A stretch of 64,000 nucleotides of DNA from Cryphonectria parasitica EP155 (Eukaryota > Ascomycota > Sordariomycetes > Diaporthales > Cryphonectriaceae), in assembly GCF_011745365.1 (NCBI RefSeq), contig NW_024468917.1:2158501-2222500 (forward strand). Reading direction: 5' to 3'. Shown here piece by piece: positions 10,546-22,849 of the stretch. The first letter of the stretch is position 1. Each line of letters opens with the position of its first letter. The notes under the pieces were generated by a model. It was not told the origin of the DNA, ran no database searches, and worked only from the letters and a program-made list of their open reading frames with translations. A program made the position numbers and the translations under genes.

Positions 10546-10865
10546 GACGATATGATGTAAAGAAATTCATACTCACGAAAAGGACTGGCCGTTGTCCCTT
10601 TTCCCTCTGTCTTTGTTCTTTTGTTTCTCTTGTTATGTTGTATCTCATTTGTTGGGGAAGGCTGTGTGTTTTACAAGATACCATTGACCGTATGAACGAA
10701 ATGAATTACCTGATGATATTTTCTACTTAAAACAATTCTCTCTCAGGAGGGTACTGTCATTACCATTTGCTCATCTCTGTGACTTTGGCCATGACTGTAA
10801 CTGTTATTCAATGCACGACGTGCAATTCTTCATCTTGACCGTCGTCGTCATCATAAGTAACTTTT
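10546..10865. other. Convergent 3' flanks
   Basis: A 320-base spacer between the stop codons of two convergent genes, presumably shared by their 3' untranslated regions. No further gene seen. Confidence 0.6.
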
Positions 10866-12296
10866 CTACCTGGCAAGCAGCGGCTCCCTCTCACCTCTCC
10901 TATCCCCCCACCGCCTCTCAAGCACACGCCCGACCCCATACGCATACCAAGTCACCATACCAGCCAGGAACCCCACCGCATCATTCTTAAACGCCAGAAT
11001 CCCCGCCGTCGTCATCAGCATGACGGTCCACCGCTCCATCCTCTCCTCGTCAGACAGCTCGCGCGGCCTCTTGTCAGGCCCCCGCTCCGCCGCCACCAAA
11101 CCCCCATGACTGTCGCCGTCACCATCGCCGTCATGGTCCACCCGGCCGCCAGACGAGGAAGACACACTATCCTCCCAGAGGTCCGAAGCCCCATGGTTCA
11201 GCCCCTGCCCGACCTTTGCCAGCTCCAGCCCCGCCGCAATCACCATGATCCCCAGCACAGCCCTCGGGAACGAGTCCAGCAGGTCCAACAGCGTGGTGCC
11301 GAGAAGCAGCCCCAGCAGCAGCTTGGCCGTCCCCAGCACCACAATGCTGGCGCCGCTGCGCGCCCCGAAGCGGTACTGCGCCGCCAGCCCGCCGGCACCA
11401 TGGCAGACGGGCATGGCGCCGAACCAGCAGCCCAGCAGGTTCATCAGGGCCACGCTGATGCCCAGCTCGGTGACGGTCGGGGTGTGGCAGCCGGCCGGGA
11501 AGGGCGGGGAGGTCATCAGCTCGGAGCCCAGGGCGGCGGCTGCGATGACGGAGTTGAGGGTGGTGAGGGGCAGCTGGGCGACGGCCATGGACCAGGCCTG
11601 GCCGTCGCCAAAGGCCGGGACGGAGACGGACGGGTGCCAGATGCGGAAGGCGGGGAGCCGGTGTTGGTTGTTTTTTTCATCATCCTTGTCCTGTCTTGAG
11701 ACGACGAGAGCGATGATGGCCAGGAGCAGGCCCACGACAAAGACGACGAGGGCGTAGGGGAACCGGCGGGGCACGCGGGCGGTGAAGATGAGCAGCAGGA
11801 ACGCGGCCAGGGCCCAGAGGCGGTTGTCGAGGGGCTGGTCGGCCCAGCCCAGGCGCAGGAGCATGGCGCCGCCGCCCGAGATGACGAGCTGCAGGCCGGC
11901 GCCGAGCTGGATGCCCTTGACGACGGGGACGGGGATGTGCCGTGTCAGCCAGCGCAGCAGGCCCGTGACGCTGAGGAGGCCGACGGCGATGGCGACCAGG
12001 GCGCCTGCGGCGAGGACGTGCGGCTGCGGGGCGTGCGAGGCGATGGCGGCGGCGGCGATGGCCTTCATGGGCTGCACGGGCAGAGGGATGCCGAAGACGA
12101 GGCCGGTGAGGATGTTGAAGAGGCCTGAGAAGACGAGTGTGCTGGGGAGCGAGATGGACGACTGCAGGGCCAGGGCGATCATGAGCGGGAGGAGGGTGCC
12201 CAGGTCGCCGAGGGCGCCTGAGATCTCTGAGGCCGGAGAGGATCGGAGGGTGGAGAGGTTGTACCTGTTGAGGCGGGAAATGTCTGCGAGACCCAT
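10866..12296 (-). CDS. MOT1-type molybdate transporter
   Basis: Single-exon, 476-residue polytopic membrane protein; ATG at 12296. Two signature regions of the MOT1 molybdate transporter family (distantly related to SulP sulfate permeases) are visible. The first pairs GALGDLGTLLPLMIAL (about residues 28-43) with GIPLPVQPMKAIAAAAI (about 68-84). The second is MPVCHGAGGLAAQYRFGARSG (about residues 298-318). About ten hydrophobic helices are evident. A ~60-residue hydrophilic loop rich in Asp, Gly and Ser lies before the last helices and looks lineage-specific. Family members take up molybdate for the molybdenum cofactor used by nitrate reductase and other enzymes; plasma or vacuolar membrane location cannot be told. 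The gene is distinctly GC-rich relative to its flanks. Sulfate transport is the main alternative, but the paired signatures favour molybdate. Confidence 0.87.
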   Translation of the reverse strand: MGLADISRLNRYNLSTLRSSPASEISGALGDLGTLLPLMIALALQSSISLPSTLVFSGLFNILTGLVFGIPLPVQPMKAIAAAAIASHAPQPHVLAAGALVAIAVGLLSVTGLLRWLTRHIPVPVVKGIQLGAGLQLVISGGGAMLLRLGWADQPLDNRLWALAAFLLLIFTARVPRRFPYALVVFVVGLLLAIIALVVSRQDKDDEKNNQHRLPAFRIWHPSVSVPAFGDGQAWSMAVAQLPLTTLNSVIAAAALGSELMTSPPFPAGCHTPTVTELGISVALMNLLGCWFGAMPVCHGAGGLAAQYRFGARSGASIVVLGTAKLLLGLLLGTTLLDLLDSFPRAVLGIMVIAAGLELAKVGQGLNHGASDLWEDSVSSSSGGRVDHDGDGDGDSHGGLVAAERGPDKRPRELSDEERMERWTVMLMTTAGILAFKNDAVGFLAGMVTWYAYGVGRVLERRWGDRRGEREPLLAR

Positions 12297-13171
12297 TTTG
12301 AAGATTGACCAGACTGTGAAATCTTAAGTGGCGGTGATGGAGGAGGAGGAGGAGGAGGAAGAGGAAGAGGAAGAAACGCAGGTCAAAGGATGGTAAGCAA
12401 ATGAATATGTATAAAATCTACATAAGGCTAAGTATGCAGTCGCTCATAATCAAAAAAGAAGAGCCAAGAAATGGACACAGACCATGGCAGAACCATGAGA
12501 TGCGTATGAGGTTGTACAGAGGAAGAGAGAGGTTGATGAGGTTGAGACGTGAGATGTAGTGAAAAACGTAGGAGGAAATCATTGCCGGAATAGGACCAAC
12601 GGGAAGTACGTCTTCTGACGTGCCGCGCGCACCCTGTCTTGTGATCACACCTCTAACGAAGCCCCACCCTTCCTTTTTCTTCTCTTCTCCTTCTATAGAC
12701 AACTCAGGTAGGTGATGAGAACCCTGTTGATTACTTATTCCAATGTGTTTCTTGCTGTACCGATTCTTACCCCCAAATTTCTATACACACAAACGCCACC
12801 AAGCAATATGTGAAATCCGTGGCTAGCCATGATAGACACCAGACAATACTTTATACATTCACATCCCGAAAAAAAAAAATGGACATGTTGTTCATGACAA
12901 TATTGTATCGTTTCTAAGTAAGCACTTACATGCTAAGGAGGTATCATAGTAATAATAATCGTAAGAATAAGAATAAAAAAGAAATGCGCAGCAGTACACA
13001 TAGTCATCGTCCAGCGGCACCTAGAACGCCACCCTGAACATGCCATCCCATCCCATTATCGCATCTAGCCTCATCTGCTAAAACAATGCTCTCCCTCTCT
13101 CTTCATCTCCTCTCCCACCATTTTTTATTATTGTTTTTGAGGCCACGATCCCATTGGAGATCAAAGCCCTT
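12297..13171. other. Spacer: promoter of the molybdate transporter gene and 3' flank of the SUR7/PalI gene
   Basis: Both neighbours are on the minus strand. An imperfect GGA/GAA purine repeat lies at about 12340-12374, 45-80 bases upstream of the transporter ATG and probably in its leader. The rest is AT-rich, with an A-run near 12870. No gene seen. Confidence 0.55.
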
Positions 13172-14010
13172 TTAGAACCAACGGCGACGGCGCGAGGTGG
13201 TAGCCGTGCCGTAGTCGCTCTTGGCCGCAACGCTGCTCCTGTTGGCTCTCCTCTTGTGCAGGCGCGCAGAGCAGCACGTGAAGAAGACAATGACGGCACC
13301 GATCAGCAGGCAGATGGCGCCGGCGAGGATCGTCCACATGGCGACGCTGAACTTGGCGTGCGAGCCCGAGGTGTCGTCGCTGCTGCTGTTGACGTGGTCC
13401 TTGATGATGCCGAACAGGACAAAGTCGATGATCATGACCACGATGGTCACGATGAAGGCGAGCGCCGCCACGATGGCCGCCAGGAAGGACCCGAAGAAGC
13501 CCGCGCCGAGGGCGAGGAGGAACGCGATGAAGGAGATGCCCGTCGCGATCGGGTGCAGCACCATCACGTGCGTCAGGCCGTTGGCTGTGTCGCGCGAGGC
13601 GTCCGAGAAGGACGTATCGTCGATGCTGGCCATCACGTCGGCTGCGTCGTAGCCTACGTGGTGCTGGGTGCAGTAGTCATGGTTGTCATTTCTGTCGTTG
13701 TGGTTGTGATGTTAGAGCAAGCTTCAATCACGTTTTTTTTCCTTTCTTTTTGGAAGGACACAGATTCTCGAAGAGAGGGGAGAGTATGTGAGAGAGAGAG
13801 AGAAGAGACGTACGCAGTGTTGAGCACACAGTATCCAAATGTACCAAATGACACTTCAGAGTAGTGCGAATTCGTGGCATTGCCCAGGGTGACCTTGAGA
13901 AGGCCAATGTCGTTTACAACCGGGGCGGAGATGGTTGTGATGAGGATCAGGATCGTCGCCGCGAACAGGAAAAATGTTCCAATATGGTGAAGGAAGCCCG
14001 TAACCGCCAT
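13172..14010 (-). CDS. SUR7/PalI family membrane protein, short form
   Basis: Two exons: 13814-14010 and 13172-13691, with a 122-base intron (donor GTACGT, acceptor CAG). Joining restores a 238-residue frame reading ...FGYCVLNTANDNHDYC... across the junction. Four hydrophobic helices are visible: one at residues ~8-27, then, after an extracellular loop holding the family motif FGTFGYC and a second Cys, three more in the C-terminal half (IATGISFIAFLLALGAGFFG; AIVAALAFIVTIVVMIIDFV; WTILAGAICLLIGAVIVFF). The tail is short and basic (RRRRWF end). This is the claudin-like SUR7/PalI fold. Relatives act in eisosome/cortical patch organisation (Sur7) or ambient-pH sensing (PalI/Rim9). True PalI proteins usually have a much longer cytosolic tail, so a direct pH-pathway role is uncertain. 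Confidence 0.85.
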
Positions 14011-15202
14011 GTTGTTTGATTTGTCGGAGAGTGATTGACTGGTTTGGAGACACAGTGGAATTGAGGATGTCTGTTGGACCTGGACCGTGAGGAAAGAGAG
14101 CCTAGACTCGTCACCTCGTTGAAACTCGATTGAATTACAAGATTATGGATGGATGGATACAGAAGAGAAGAATAAGAATTGTTCATCCCAAGACCTGGGG
14201 AAGATCCCTCTTGATATATCGGCAGATCGCCCACGAATTCATAAGCCCCCAGGGGGGGGGGGTGTTCCCCTCGAGGTCTCATCGTAAACCATGGTCAGAC
14301 GTCATAGCCCTTTTCACGCCCTGTTCCTCCCCCAAGCGCAGCCCAGCCACTGCAAGTCTTGCTTCAGGTCACATTTTTACTTGAAATGCGTGGCAGAGCC
14401 TGGGTCTCGGGGCCGTCGTGACGTTGTATTGCAAACCCAAATTGGACTGTCTGACAGACCCTGTTTTTGGACCCTTGTAAAAGGGCGTTGCGTGGGGTGA
14501 CGTAGTGCCTTGGCAACCCGTCCTCCAAGCTTTACTCCTGGTTGGCCCAGGCACGCGCGCAAAAAGCGAATTGTGCCCTGTTTTCAAGCCCCCTGGAAAT
14601 GACGGCACAGTGCTGACACTCAATCTCTTTCAAGCTCAGCTGCCTAGCTGCTGTAGCTATCCCCCTCCTGCTCTCTTTCCACACCCCTCGGCGAAAATGC
14701 GCCTTTGTAGTAATGTGGGTTCTGGTCTCTAGTCATCGATGGGCGCATATCTTTCTTGGAGGCAGCCACGCAGTGCCGAGGTCATCGTTACCACGAGAAG
14801 ATCGTCCATCCCATTCCCATCACACGTGGCCTGGTCCACACAGCATGGCCCTCGGCTTCTGGATACTGGAACCGAACCACTTTAGTAGCATGTGTGTGCA
14901 TGCATCTGCAAGCAATACCACAAATTGATGTTTACAAGGTGGTCTCGACGTGGTCTGATCGATCTGACGGTGCCGAAACAGTAAGGCCTGTAGCGTGATG
15001 CACCCAGCCCTGGTCGTATCCCTCGCTGTGTTAGTTCTGGTTGAGACTGGTCTGAGACGGCCATTTATTCACTTTTCGCCTAGACAGGCACCACCATCTC
15101 AATCGCCCCCACTGAAACGATCTGAGATCATCCGCCGCCGTCGAGGTGCTTTGTCTCATCATGGCTTGTGTTGCATTGTCATCAGAGACGTGCAAGAGGG
15201 CC
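14011..15202. other. Spacer: promoter of the SUR7/PalI gene and 3' flank of the next minus-strand gene
   Basis: No gene supported. It contains a G-run near 14252-14261. ORFs up to ~90 codons occur on both strands but lack splice context and recognisable motifs. Confidence 0.5.
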
Positions 15203-16728
15203 TCATCTCTTGCCATCTACGGGCGGCAGATCCGATGATGAAAGCGATTCTTTGTCTTCCTGTTGCTGCTTGATGTCGAGGGCCTTCCATTCAAGCGCTG
15301 TGGGCTGTGGGGAGTCGCCGTCTGGTGTTCCTCTGACCGGCTGAAAAGTTTCCAGACTGAAAGGTTTATCGTCAACCGCATCGGCATTGAGAGGAATACG
15401 TTTCCACCTCACGGGCCCGCCGACGGGAATGCTCTCCCGTGCCCAATAATGCACCCGTAGGGCCGACGCATCTATAGCCTTCCGCGTACGGCGATTCCAG
15501 CCTGAGGCCCCAATCGTATTCGGTGGTTTTTTGGTGCTTGGGCGAGCAGTGTTAGTCTTGTTTCTTTCTTTGTGAATTGTAGGCCATGGCTTCATCGGTG
15601 AGCCAAGGTCAGTGCCCACCGGAGCGGCCTGCGTCTTAGGCTGGCGCGCACCGCTCTCCTCGGTAGAGGTTTCTGGCGCCATGGCCGGCGTTACACTATT
15701 CGACGCATCGGCATGTAGAGCCTCCGCCGGCGTACTGGATGGTAAGATCTCTGCAGCGGGCTGCTGAGCATCAGACGCTATTGTCAATTCTGGCGACGCA
15801 CCGGTATCTACGGGAGCGGGATCCGTTTTTGGGCGAGGGCCAGCAACCTCCTTCTTGGCCTGGAGAGCTCGGTGCCACTCCTCGTCCCGGCGCATCTTGG
15901 CCTCGTCCAGGCTCGTCCAGAGCACAAGCTCGTTCTCCGCCTCGCCCTGTTCTGCGCGGTTCTGCCTCCGCATCCTGCGCTCCATGATGTGCCACAACTT
16001 CCCGGCCGTCTGGGATGTCCTTATGAGCTTCGCGTCTTCCATCAGCTGGCCCCCCGTCTGCCAGTCGCACAGGCCGTTCTGGGCGACGTTCCTAGGCACG
16101 ACTTTCTTGAGTGCTGAGTAGACAAAGTCCTGATCCTCCTCGAGGGTTTTGGGCCAGCGCCCGTGGATCGGGTTCAGCCTGATGGCCGTCCTGTGCTCAT
16201 AGTAGCTCTGGCTGGGGTGGATGTACATGGTGAAGTTTGTGATCGGATCGGAGGTTGTCGTCGACTCGGGCGAGGTATGGTCCGCCGGATCGTGACTGTA
16301 GCCATGCTCGGACTCGTGGATCTCGATCGGCGCCGCAATATCGACGGGTTCGGCGCCCGGCGCAGACTTGGCACGAATGGACTGTAGGGGTTCCGAGACG
16401 AATCGGAATCTGAGCGGGCTGGCCTTGATGAGCTCGTTGGCGACGTCTGTCCTGGTGGGGGCGCAGACGAAGGTATTATGTTCCTGTTGGCGCGAGCATA
16501 TCTCGTCAGCTCTCGCGCGAGCCAAAAAGGGGGTGGGTTGTGATGAGGAGAAAACTTCGTGACACCTACAGTGAGCCTCTTGAAAACCTCGATTGGGCCA
16601 TGACGTTGCAGGGCGTGCAAAACGGCTCGACGCTCCGACAGAGTAGCCGGTGTGGGTAGCACTTTGACCAGCAGCGACCGCGCCTTGATGAGCTCAATCG
16701 ATCGGCCGCCGAACCAGCCTGATGCCAT
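15203..16728 (-). CDS. Conserved fungal protein with a possible RRM-like N-terminal fold
   Basis: Two exons: 16570-16728 (53 codons) and 15203-16483, separated by an 86-base intron with donor GTAGGT, a CTGAC branch-like site and a CAG acceptor. The join is in phase 0 and gives 479 residues, reading ...VFKRLT-EHNTFVC... at the junction. Residues ~18-80 alternate a strand (LLVKVLP), a helix (LSERRAVLHALQRHG), a strand (IEVFKRL), a strand (TFVCAP), a helix (TDVANELIKAS) and a strand (LRFRFV), which resembles an RNA-recognition-motif-like alpha/beta unit. A second conserved-looking block (FTMYIHPSQSYYEHR ... VVPRNVAQNGLCDWQTGGQL) lies in the middle, followed by a charged helix and a disordered, basic C-terminus. 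I recognise this as a hypothetical protein pattern of filamentous ascomycetes but know no function; the RRM comparison is inference from predicted secondary structure only. Confidence 0.75.
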
Positions 16729-18983
16729 CTCAAGCGAGCCTTGACATAAGATCGAGCAGGCCCAACGGTAGAGACGGCCGCGCTCGTTGGTGGTCCTCGT
16801 GTCGTCAAAATGGCCGAGTGGGTTTGTGGTGGGGTCGGGAAGCTTGTGAAAATCAAAATATAAAAAAAGCGAAAATGACAGTAGGGGATGATCCTCCCGT
16901 GCGGAGCCGGGTTCGGGGGCTTACACTAACAACACCCTCCCGAAGTTGTGGGACCAACGGCGGGCCGCCCCTGCACTGACCTCCTTCCAACCTCTAACGT
17001 CTCTTGAAGGCTACCACGGTGTGTATAGTAAGCAGAAATATATCATTTGATGACATTAAACCTGAAATTGTAGGCCTTCTCATTCATAGAAAATTACTAG
17101 CAATGCCTTGCCCTTTCACCAGCCCCATCTTCCCTAATTTCCATGGTGCTGAACCTCTTGGAAGGTCATTACGAGTCCGAGGACTCTACTATGTTGGTCA
17201 CCCTCCGTCACGGATCCACTATGGAATCGCCATGGAAACGATATGATTTGCTAGAATCTACGAATCAGCCAATATTTGGCATCAATATTTCATGTATTCG
17301 AGTCCTCAGCGACTGAAAGGTTCTGGGCGTTGGCTGCGCCTGTGAGCTGGGAATTGTGATTTTTGACTTTCTCCCAGGGGCCTATAAAATTATGAGATGA
17401 CAGTCAGGTCTGTCAGAACTCTAGTAGATAGTCCGCAGTAGATAGAACGCAAGTTTACCTAGTTACATAAATCTCGTTGGAACCGAACAGGTTGGTGATG
17501 TTGCTCTGTAGTTCTGATTACCAAAGCCAAATATCTGTCGCTTGTACTGGAGACAACTCACATCATCAGCAAAGTGTATATGTAGAAAGAGTCCTATGGG
17601 AATATCCACAACAAGATCCAAGAAACCAAGCACCTCCCTGAAGCAAACGAATTTAATTCACGACAGCAAGTACTACCAGACATGATCAAGACGAGGGCAT
17701 GGCGTTCCATCCATCTACTTCGTTGTTAGCTGCCAGTGTGTCGAGAATTATGGCTCATCGCAACTCAACTCGCTCTAACTGCTTCCCAAATTTCGCTAGG
17801 ACATACATGTTCCCTACTATTTCAGCTATTGTTGACGTCCAATCCAACGAGCTTGTCACACAATTCAGCAACAGGTATCTTTACAAAGTCATGAATTGCT
17901 TTTTTTCTACTTTTGGTTTCCTTTATTTTCTCTCTCTCTTTCTTCACTTCTTTTTGAACTTTTACAAGTAAAGAAAAATAAGACTTTGATTCAGATACTT
18001 GGCTCTGAGGCGTGAGACGTAACGAAGCCGTAGGCTGCATGCCCTCCCTGCTCTACTTACCCAACTTCATCCCTTTGCTCCTGAAGAGACCACGCACAGA
18101 AATTATGTTCAAATTGTAGATGGCCCGAGTCCAATAGTACCCTGAATGACCCAAAGAATCGCACAAACCGAGGTCCGGAGACGGACTCCCTGAAGACGTT
18201 CACCCCGCGAACGCCCTGATTATTCATACTATGATTCTTTTCATGTCTAGTGCTGCTAGGGGTAATTCCAAAAACCATCTTATGTTCGATCGAACGGCTA
18301 CTATTCCTTAATTAATGATCGAACAGACAGGTGTCGAAGGAAGCGAGGACTTAGGACACCCACTTCAAGCAAGGTCGATGATCATAAAAGTCGTGATAGG
18401 CCCCATATCGTGCTTCAGTCCTTCAAGGATGATCTTAATCAAATACTAAATCCATCCAAGAGCCTCGACATGCACATATACCAAGAAAGATACTTCCAGG
18501 CTCCAACTCTGGCCCCTCGGACCAAACACCCTTGAATGTACGCTCTTTGTCCCTCCCCCAAGGAGAAATACTACATGTCCTTTTAGTATTGAGCTTATGC
18601 TACAACTCAATTCTTCTTCCTCCCTAAGTAGATCTGCCATCCCTGCTCTATCACACCACTCCAGTACATTGTTTTAGACATTATATTCGGCTACCTGGAC
18701 GTCCATATGGACTGGATGGATTGGCCACGCCAATTGATGGACGCCGCATTCAGACCTGCCCCGTTTGATGATGTTCCAGAGCATACCCTGTTCAGGGCCA
18801 TTTGACCCACGAAAATGAAGCTAGGTCAGAGTAGGAGGAGAGGGAGATAGAGTTAGAAAGAGGAACTCCTCTGTGAAAGAGGGTCTAGGGCGAGATTCGC
18901 CGTATTCTTCCCGTCGGCACAAAGCATGCAGGTCCTGTTGAGCATCATAAGCAAGCTGTTGAAGCTCAGGGCGGCTAATTTGC

Positions 18984-19030
18984 TGCAGCAGCAGCAGCAG
19001 AAGGAGGAGGAGGAGGAGGAGGAGGAGGAA
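18984..19030. repeat. CAG repeat continuing into GGA repeat
   Basis: About five CAG units directly followed by about ten GGA units. It is not inside any supported reading frame, so it is probably an intergenic microsatellite. Confidence 0.85.
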
Positions 19031-22000
19031 GCCGGGGCGCGAGGATGAGGATGTATATCCTCACCTTACAACATCGAAGACCTGGATATAGTGCAGATGT
19101 GAAGGATTTGACTAAGACGGAAATGCAATCCTCAATAAATCTTCATCAAGTCCATGCCCATTATTATGAGAATAATGGAAGACATGTTCAGTCCGTGATC
19201 ACAAGGCACGCCTAAGCGGAGACTTCACGGCATTCAAATACGTGAACAAGACCTCGCACGTTCAAAGACTCGGAAACCTGATACCCATTATCCCCACGAT
19301 AACTTCACTAGAGCACCAGATACAATGTCCACTTGGAGTCACAAGCTATCCTCGTACTCATCAGCCATATTCTTGTACAAAAAGATCCGCAGAAGCGTGA
19401 AAGGAAAGGTGACAAGGCTTGGCACAAGGCACGATATAGATGCTGGTCGCAACTGACATGTCGAATCTTGAATCAGAAGTATACTGCTGCTTTTCACGAC
19501 AAAAGTCGCAATGTCTCTTGCTATGTCTCTCTATCTGTCTCTATTTCTGACTCTCATGTCTTGCAGATTGTTTCTTGTGAGAACTGCAAGACAAGGCGAA
19601 GACAGAGTAGACGTCTCACTCCTCAGACTGGAGGTGGTCTGACACTGGATGATGGATAAACAATTAATCACGTTCTTCTACCAACAATTGCTTTGCCATT
19701 TTCTTCAGAATGATTCGGCCGATGTTACAGCCTCATGAACAAGTTGCTTGAACGCGCAGCTCGTTTGATCGAGGGATGGGTCTTCTCACACTCCCTCGAA
19801 ACCCTCCAACAACTACAACATCGATTCTCTATTCATCTAAGCAAACGTCTTGCAAGACTATGCAAATGTAACCGTTGTACCATTGTAGCTAGCCTTCGCT
19901 CTTTGCCCGCAGCGTTTACTCGAGGTACCTCACAATGGCTTCCGATGTAACTAACCTTCCCATCTCCGGAAACGGAGATGTAGTCTACTCGATGCATTCT
20001 CCACGGAGTCTGGCGTACAGACCAGTCCCGTCCTTTCCCGCCGTGCACAGGAAGCTAGGAGATCAGTGGTCACCGACCCGCAGAGAGACCCGGGGGGGGG
20101 GGGGGAGAGAGGAGATGACTACGAGATGACTACACCGGCCGCTATCCTCTACCTGTTGTACCGTTGCGATTTATCTCCACCGTCCCGTCCCAGTGGGCCA
20201 GCCCAGGCGAAGCGATTGTGATAGCATGGTCTACTGCGTTTTGGGAAGGTTGCATCCTGGCTCCAAGTGATGGATGAATGAATGTATTGGTCGACACCCC
20301 GCGGAGCGAAGCAGGCAGCTCGCGGGGCAGCCTCAGGGTCAAAGGGAAGAAAGCCAGACGAATGCGGTTTCCATATTTCCCAATGCGACTGGGTCAAAAA
20401 AGAGATTTCAGAGTCTGAACGCCGACCCCATCGAGTCCCCGACACGCCGCTGCCAAGAACCACGTGAAAACAAAAAAAATACAAAAGAAAACGGCATGTG
20501 GCGAGCAAAGACAGAGAGGGTTTCTCCCCAGCGGAGATACCATGGTGAGTACATCCCCCAAGAAGGAGAAGGCGAAAAACCCGGCCCAGGCTCCGGGACA
20601 AGACCTAGCCGCACTTAGCTGGACGATGCGGATCCGACCACAAGAGGTCTCGAAAGGTTGGCATTGGTGAGAAGCTAAAGACAAGAATAGAAAGTTTTCT
20701 TTAATCGCGCTACTGAGACAGTCTCATGAGGTGAACGGTTGGAGATGCTCGAGCCTCATCTTCAACCCCATACCGTGTCCTAGTGCGGTCAATGTCAGCC
20801 GCATGCAGCCAGTTATGATCCCGTATGCTTGGATGAGCTCATCATCTCCCGCCGTCGCGTTCCAAGTTCCGAGGAGATGCAGACACTCACATTGCCTCCT
20901 GCGATTTTTTTTTGGGGGGGGGGGGGGAAAGAAGAAGAAAAAAAAAAAGGGATGTTTGCGCCATCAACCCCACCCCCTCCTCTCTTCGTGCGTCACATTG
21001 CTACCCATCACTGTCTATCGGTGTGCGGGTTCCCAGCCGGTCCTGCGGACTGCATATTCCTCATGGCAGCCACGTTTACAATGGGAATTGGCAGCGCGCA
21101 AGTATCAAATGCAGCTCTGACGAAGGCACCACCTTCATGAGCGCACTTCACGCTGCCTCTCTCTTGTGATAGTCGTCGGATAGGGCACAACCAGGATGCG
21201 GAGCCGCGTCAGATCTACGGTTCAGTCGTTGCATTTGGGGGGTCGCACGATCTGCAGCTGGATGTCCTCGAAATTTAGGAAAAAGGATGAGCGTATGACC
21301 CTGCATGAGGTGATAACGCGGGAGATCAGGCTTGTAAGGAGGGGGGGGGGGCGATCGTGAGATGGCGCGCTCTCGAGACTGAGCGGCTACTATGGTATTT
21401 TTCGACCCCACACTGCGAGCCGTTGTCGTTGAGTTCTTGGGCTCAACAGAGCCCCTCCCGACGGGACTTACCCCCTCTCAGGAAGTCATCCAGGGCTGAT
21501 AAGCACAGAGTCATGAGAACTCAGCAACTGCGATCTCTCGGTGGTTTGGCGACGATGAACCGATCGAGTCTGAATCGCTCGCAATGCTGTAAAGCTCTCT
21601 CTATCTCTGGCTCAAGTGCTATCGACACAAGTGCGGTATGTCTCCGGATGTGAGCGGCTCCGTACGTTCAACGTTGAAAAGATAAGCATTGAGGCTCTCC
21701 AGTAATGACTCGGACGGACGATCCTGTCTGATTTCCATCGCTGCTGTCCTCGGGTCCGAGAATCTCTTGTGTCGTTGTCGTCGTTGAAGGAACGCTTACC
21801 TTCGGCCCTTCTTGTTTACCTGGCAGCATTTGTGGATGCAGACACTTGTAGATGCCTTCCCTACTGCACAGCGTGCCGGACCGTTCGTATCTCCACCGAT
21901 CGTTCGCCCAGCCAAGAGGTTTTCAGAAATTTTGTGGTTTAGTTTCCTAGTACACGGATCCAGATCGAGCAGGGTCGAGTGTCTTTAGAGGTAGCCAAGG

Positions 22001-22689
22001 GCTAAGGACAGAGATTGTTCGGACACTTTGGGTAACAGCAAGCACCGAATCACGCCGGTCCTTTGTTCCCCATGTCTCAGAACGTGCCGCGAAGTGCAGG
22101 GTTGTCATCGCGAGGAGCCGCGTGAGGCTCGCTGGAATGACCCTCTGTGGAGTTGACATTCGCTGATCTATGACAAAAGAGAACGAAAAGAGGGCAAGCA
22201 AGATATGTCATCCGAGATAAGAAAATAGTACCCATGCCAAGCATTCTCGTTCGGGACCGAAGATCATGTTGCGGGTTCATGCCGACCTCTTAGAAAATCT
22301 GTAGAAAATCTGACTGGGGAAGCGGGTCAGTGATGATCACTTCTCTTGGAGCCCTGAAAGTGGGTGAGGGAAGATCGGCTGTGGCTTTTGGACGGGGTTG
22401 TCAAGTTGTCAAGAGACCCGAGACTCTGGAACCCCGTGAGAATGTGGCGCAGGTCCGCAGTAGTTCTGCAGCGGAAATGTACAAGCTGCGACTGTTACCC
22501 AGCTCGTGCCGCGGAGGAAGAGCACAGCACCGACAATAGCAACTTACACTACATCTACTGCGTCGCTCGTTTCTAGATTTCTATAGTAAGGGAAAAACGT
22601 GGTTCGGGATGTTATACATGAGTCTCGACTGGTTAGAGTACAGAGAAGAGCCACGCGTTTCAATGTAGAGGAAAGAAGGAAACGTTCCC

Positions 22690-22709
22690 TGCCCTGCCCT
22701 GCCCTGCCT
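22690..22709. repeat. CCTGC pentanucleotide tandem repeat
   Basis: Four consecutive CCTGC-type units in non-coding sequence. Minor feature. Confidence 0.8.
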
Positions 22710-22849
22710 TGCACTTTATTAGTGCCATAGTACGTTGTCTGCCCAATTCTTGTCCTTTTGCTATTTAGGGCTCTATAATATAGGAAGAAAAAACTCTTTC
22801 GACCATGGCTTGCTCCTTTTACAGTCTTGAAGTACAAAAAGAGATGTAA

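Larger units (their letters stand above)
16729..22849. other. Gene-poor stretch with simple repeats
   Basis: About 6 kb with no gene I can support on either strand. ORFs are all short, overlapping and without recognisable motifs. Visible structure is limited to simple repeats: a CAG run passing into a GGA run at 18984-19030, G-runs near 20092-20105, 20915-20928 and 21341-21350, and an A-run near 20937-20949. The distal part (23.8-24.5 kb) belongs to the promoter of the next gene. Non-coding RNA cannot be excluded by eye. Confidence 0.5.

Noticed and set aside
19935..20129. Short ORF with a good start context (CACAATGGC)
   Set aside because: It runs into a poly-G tract, has no homologue I recognise and no spliced continuation was evident.
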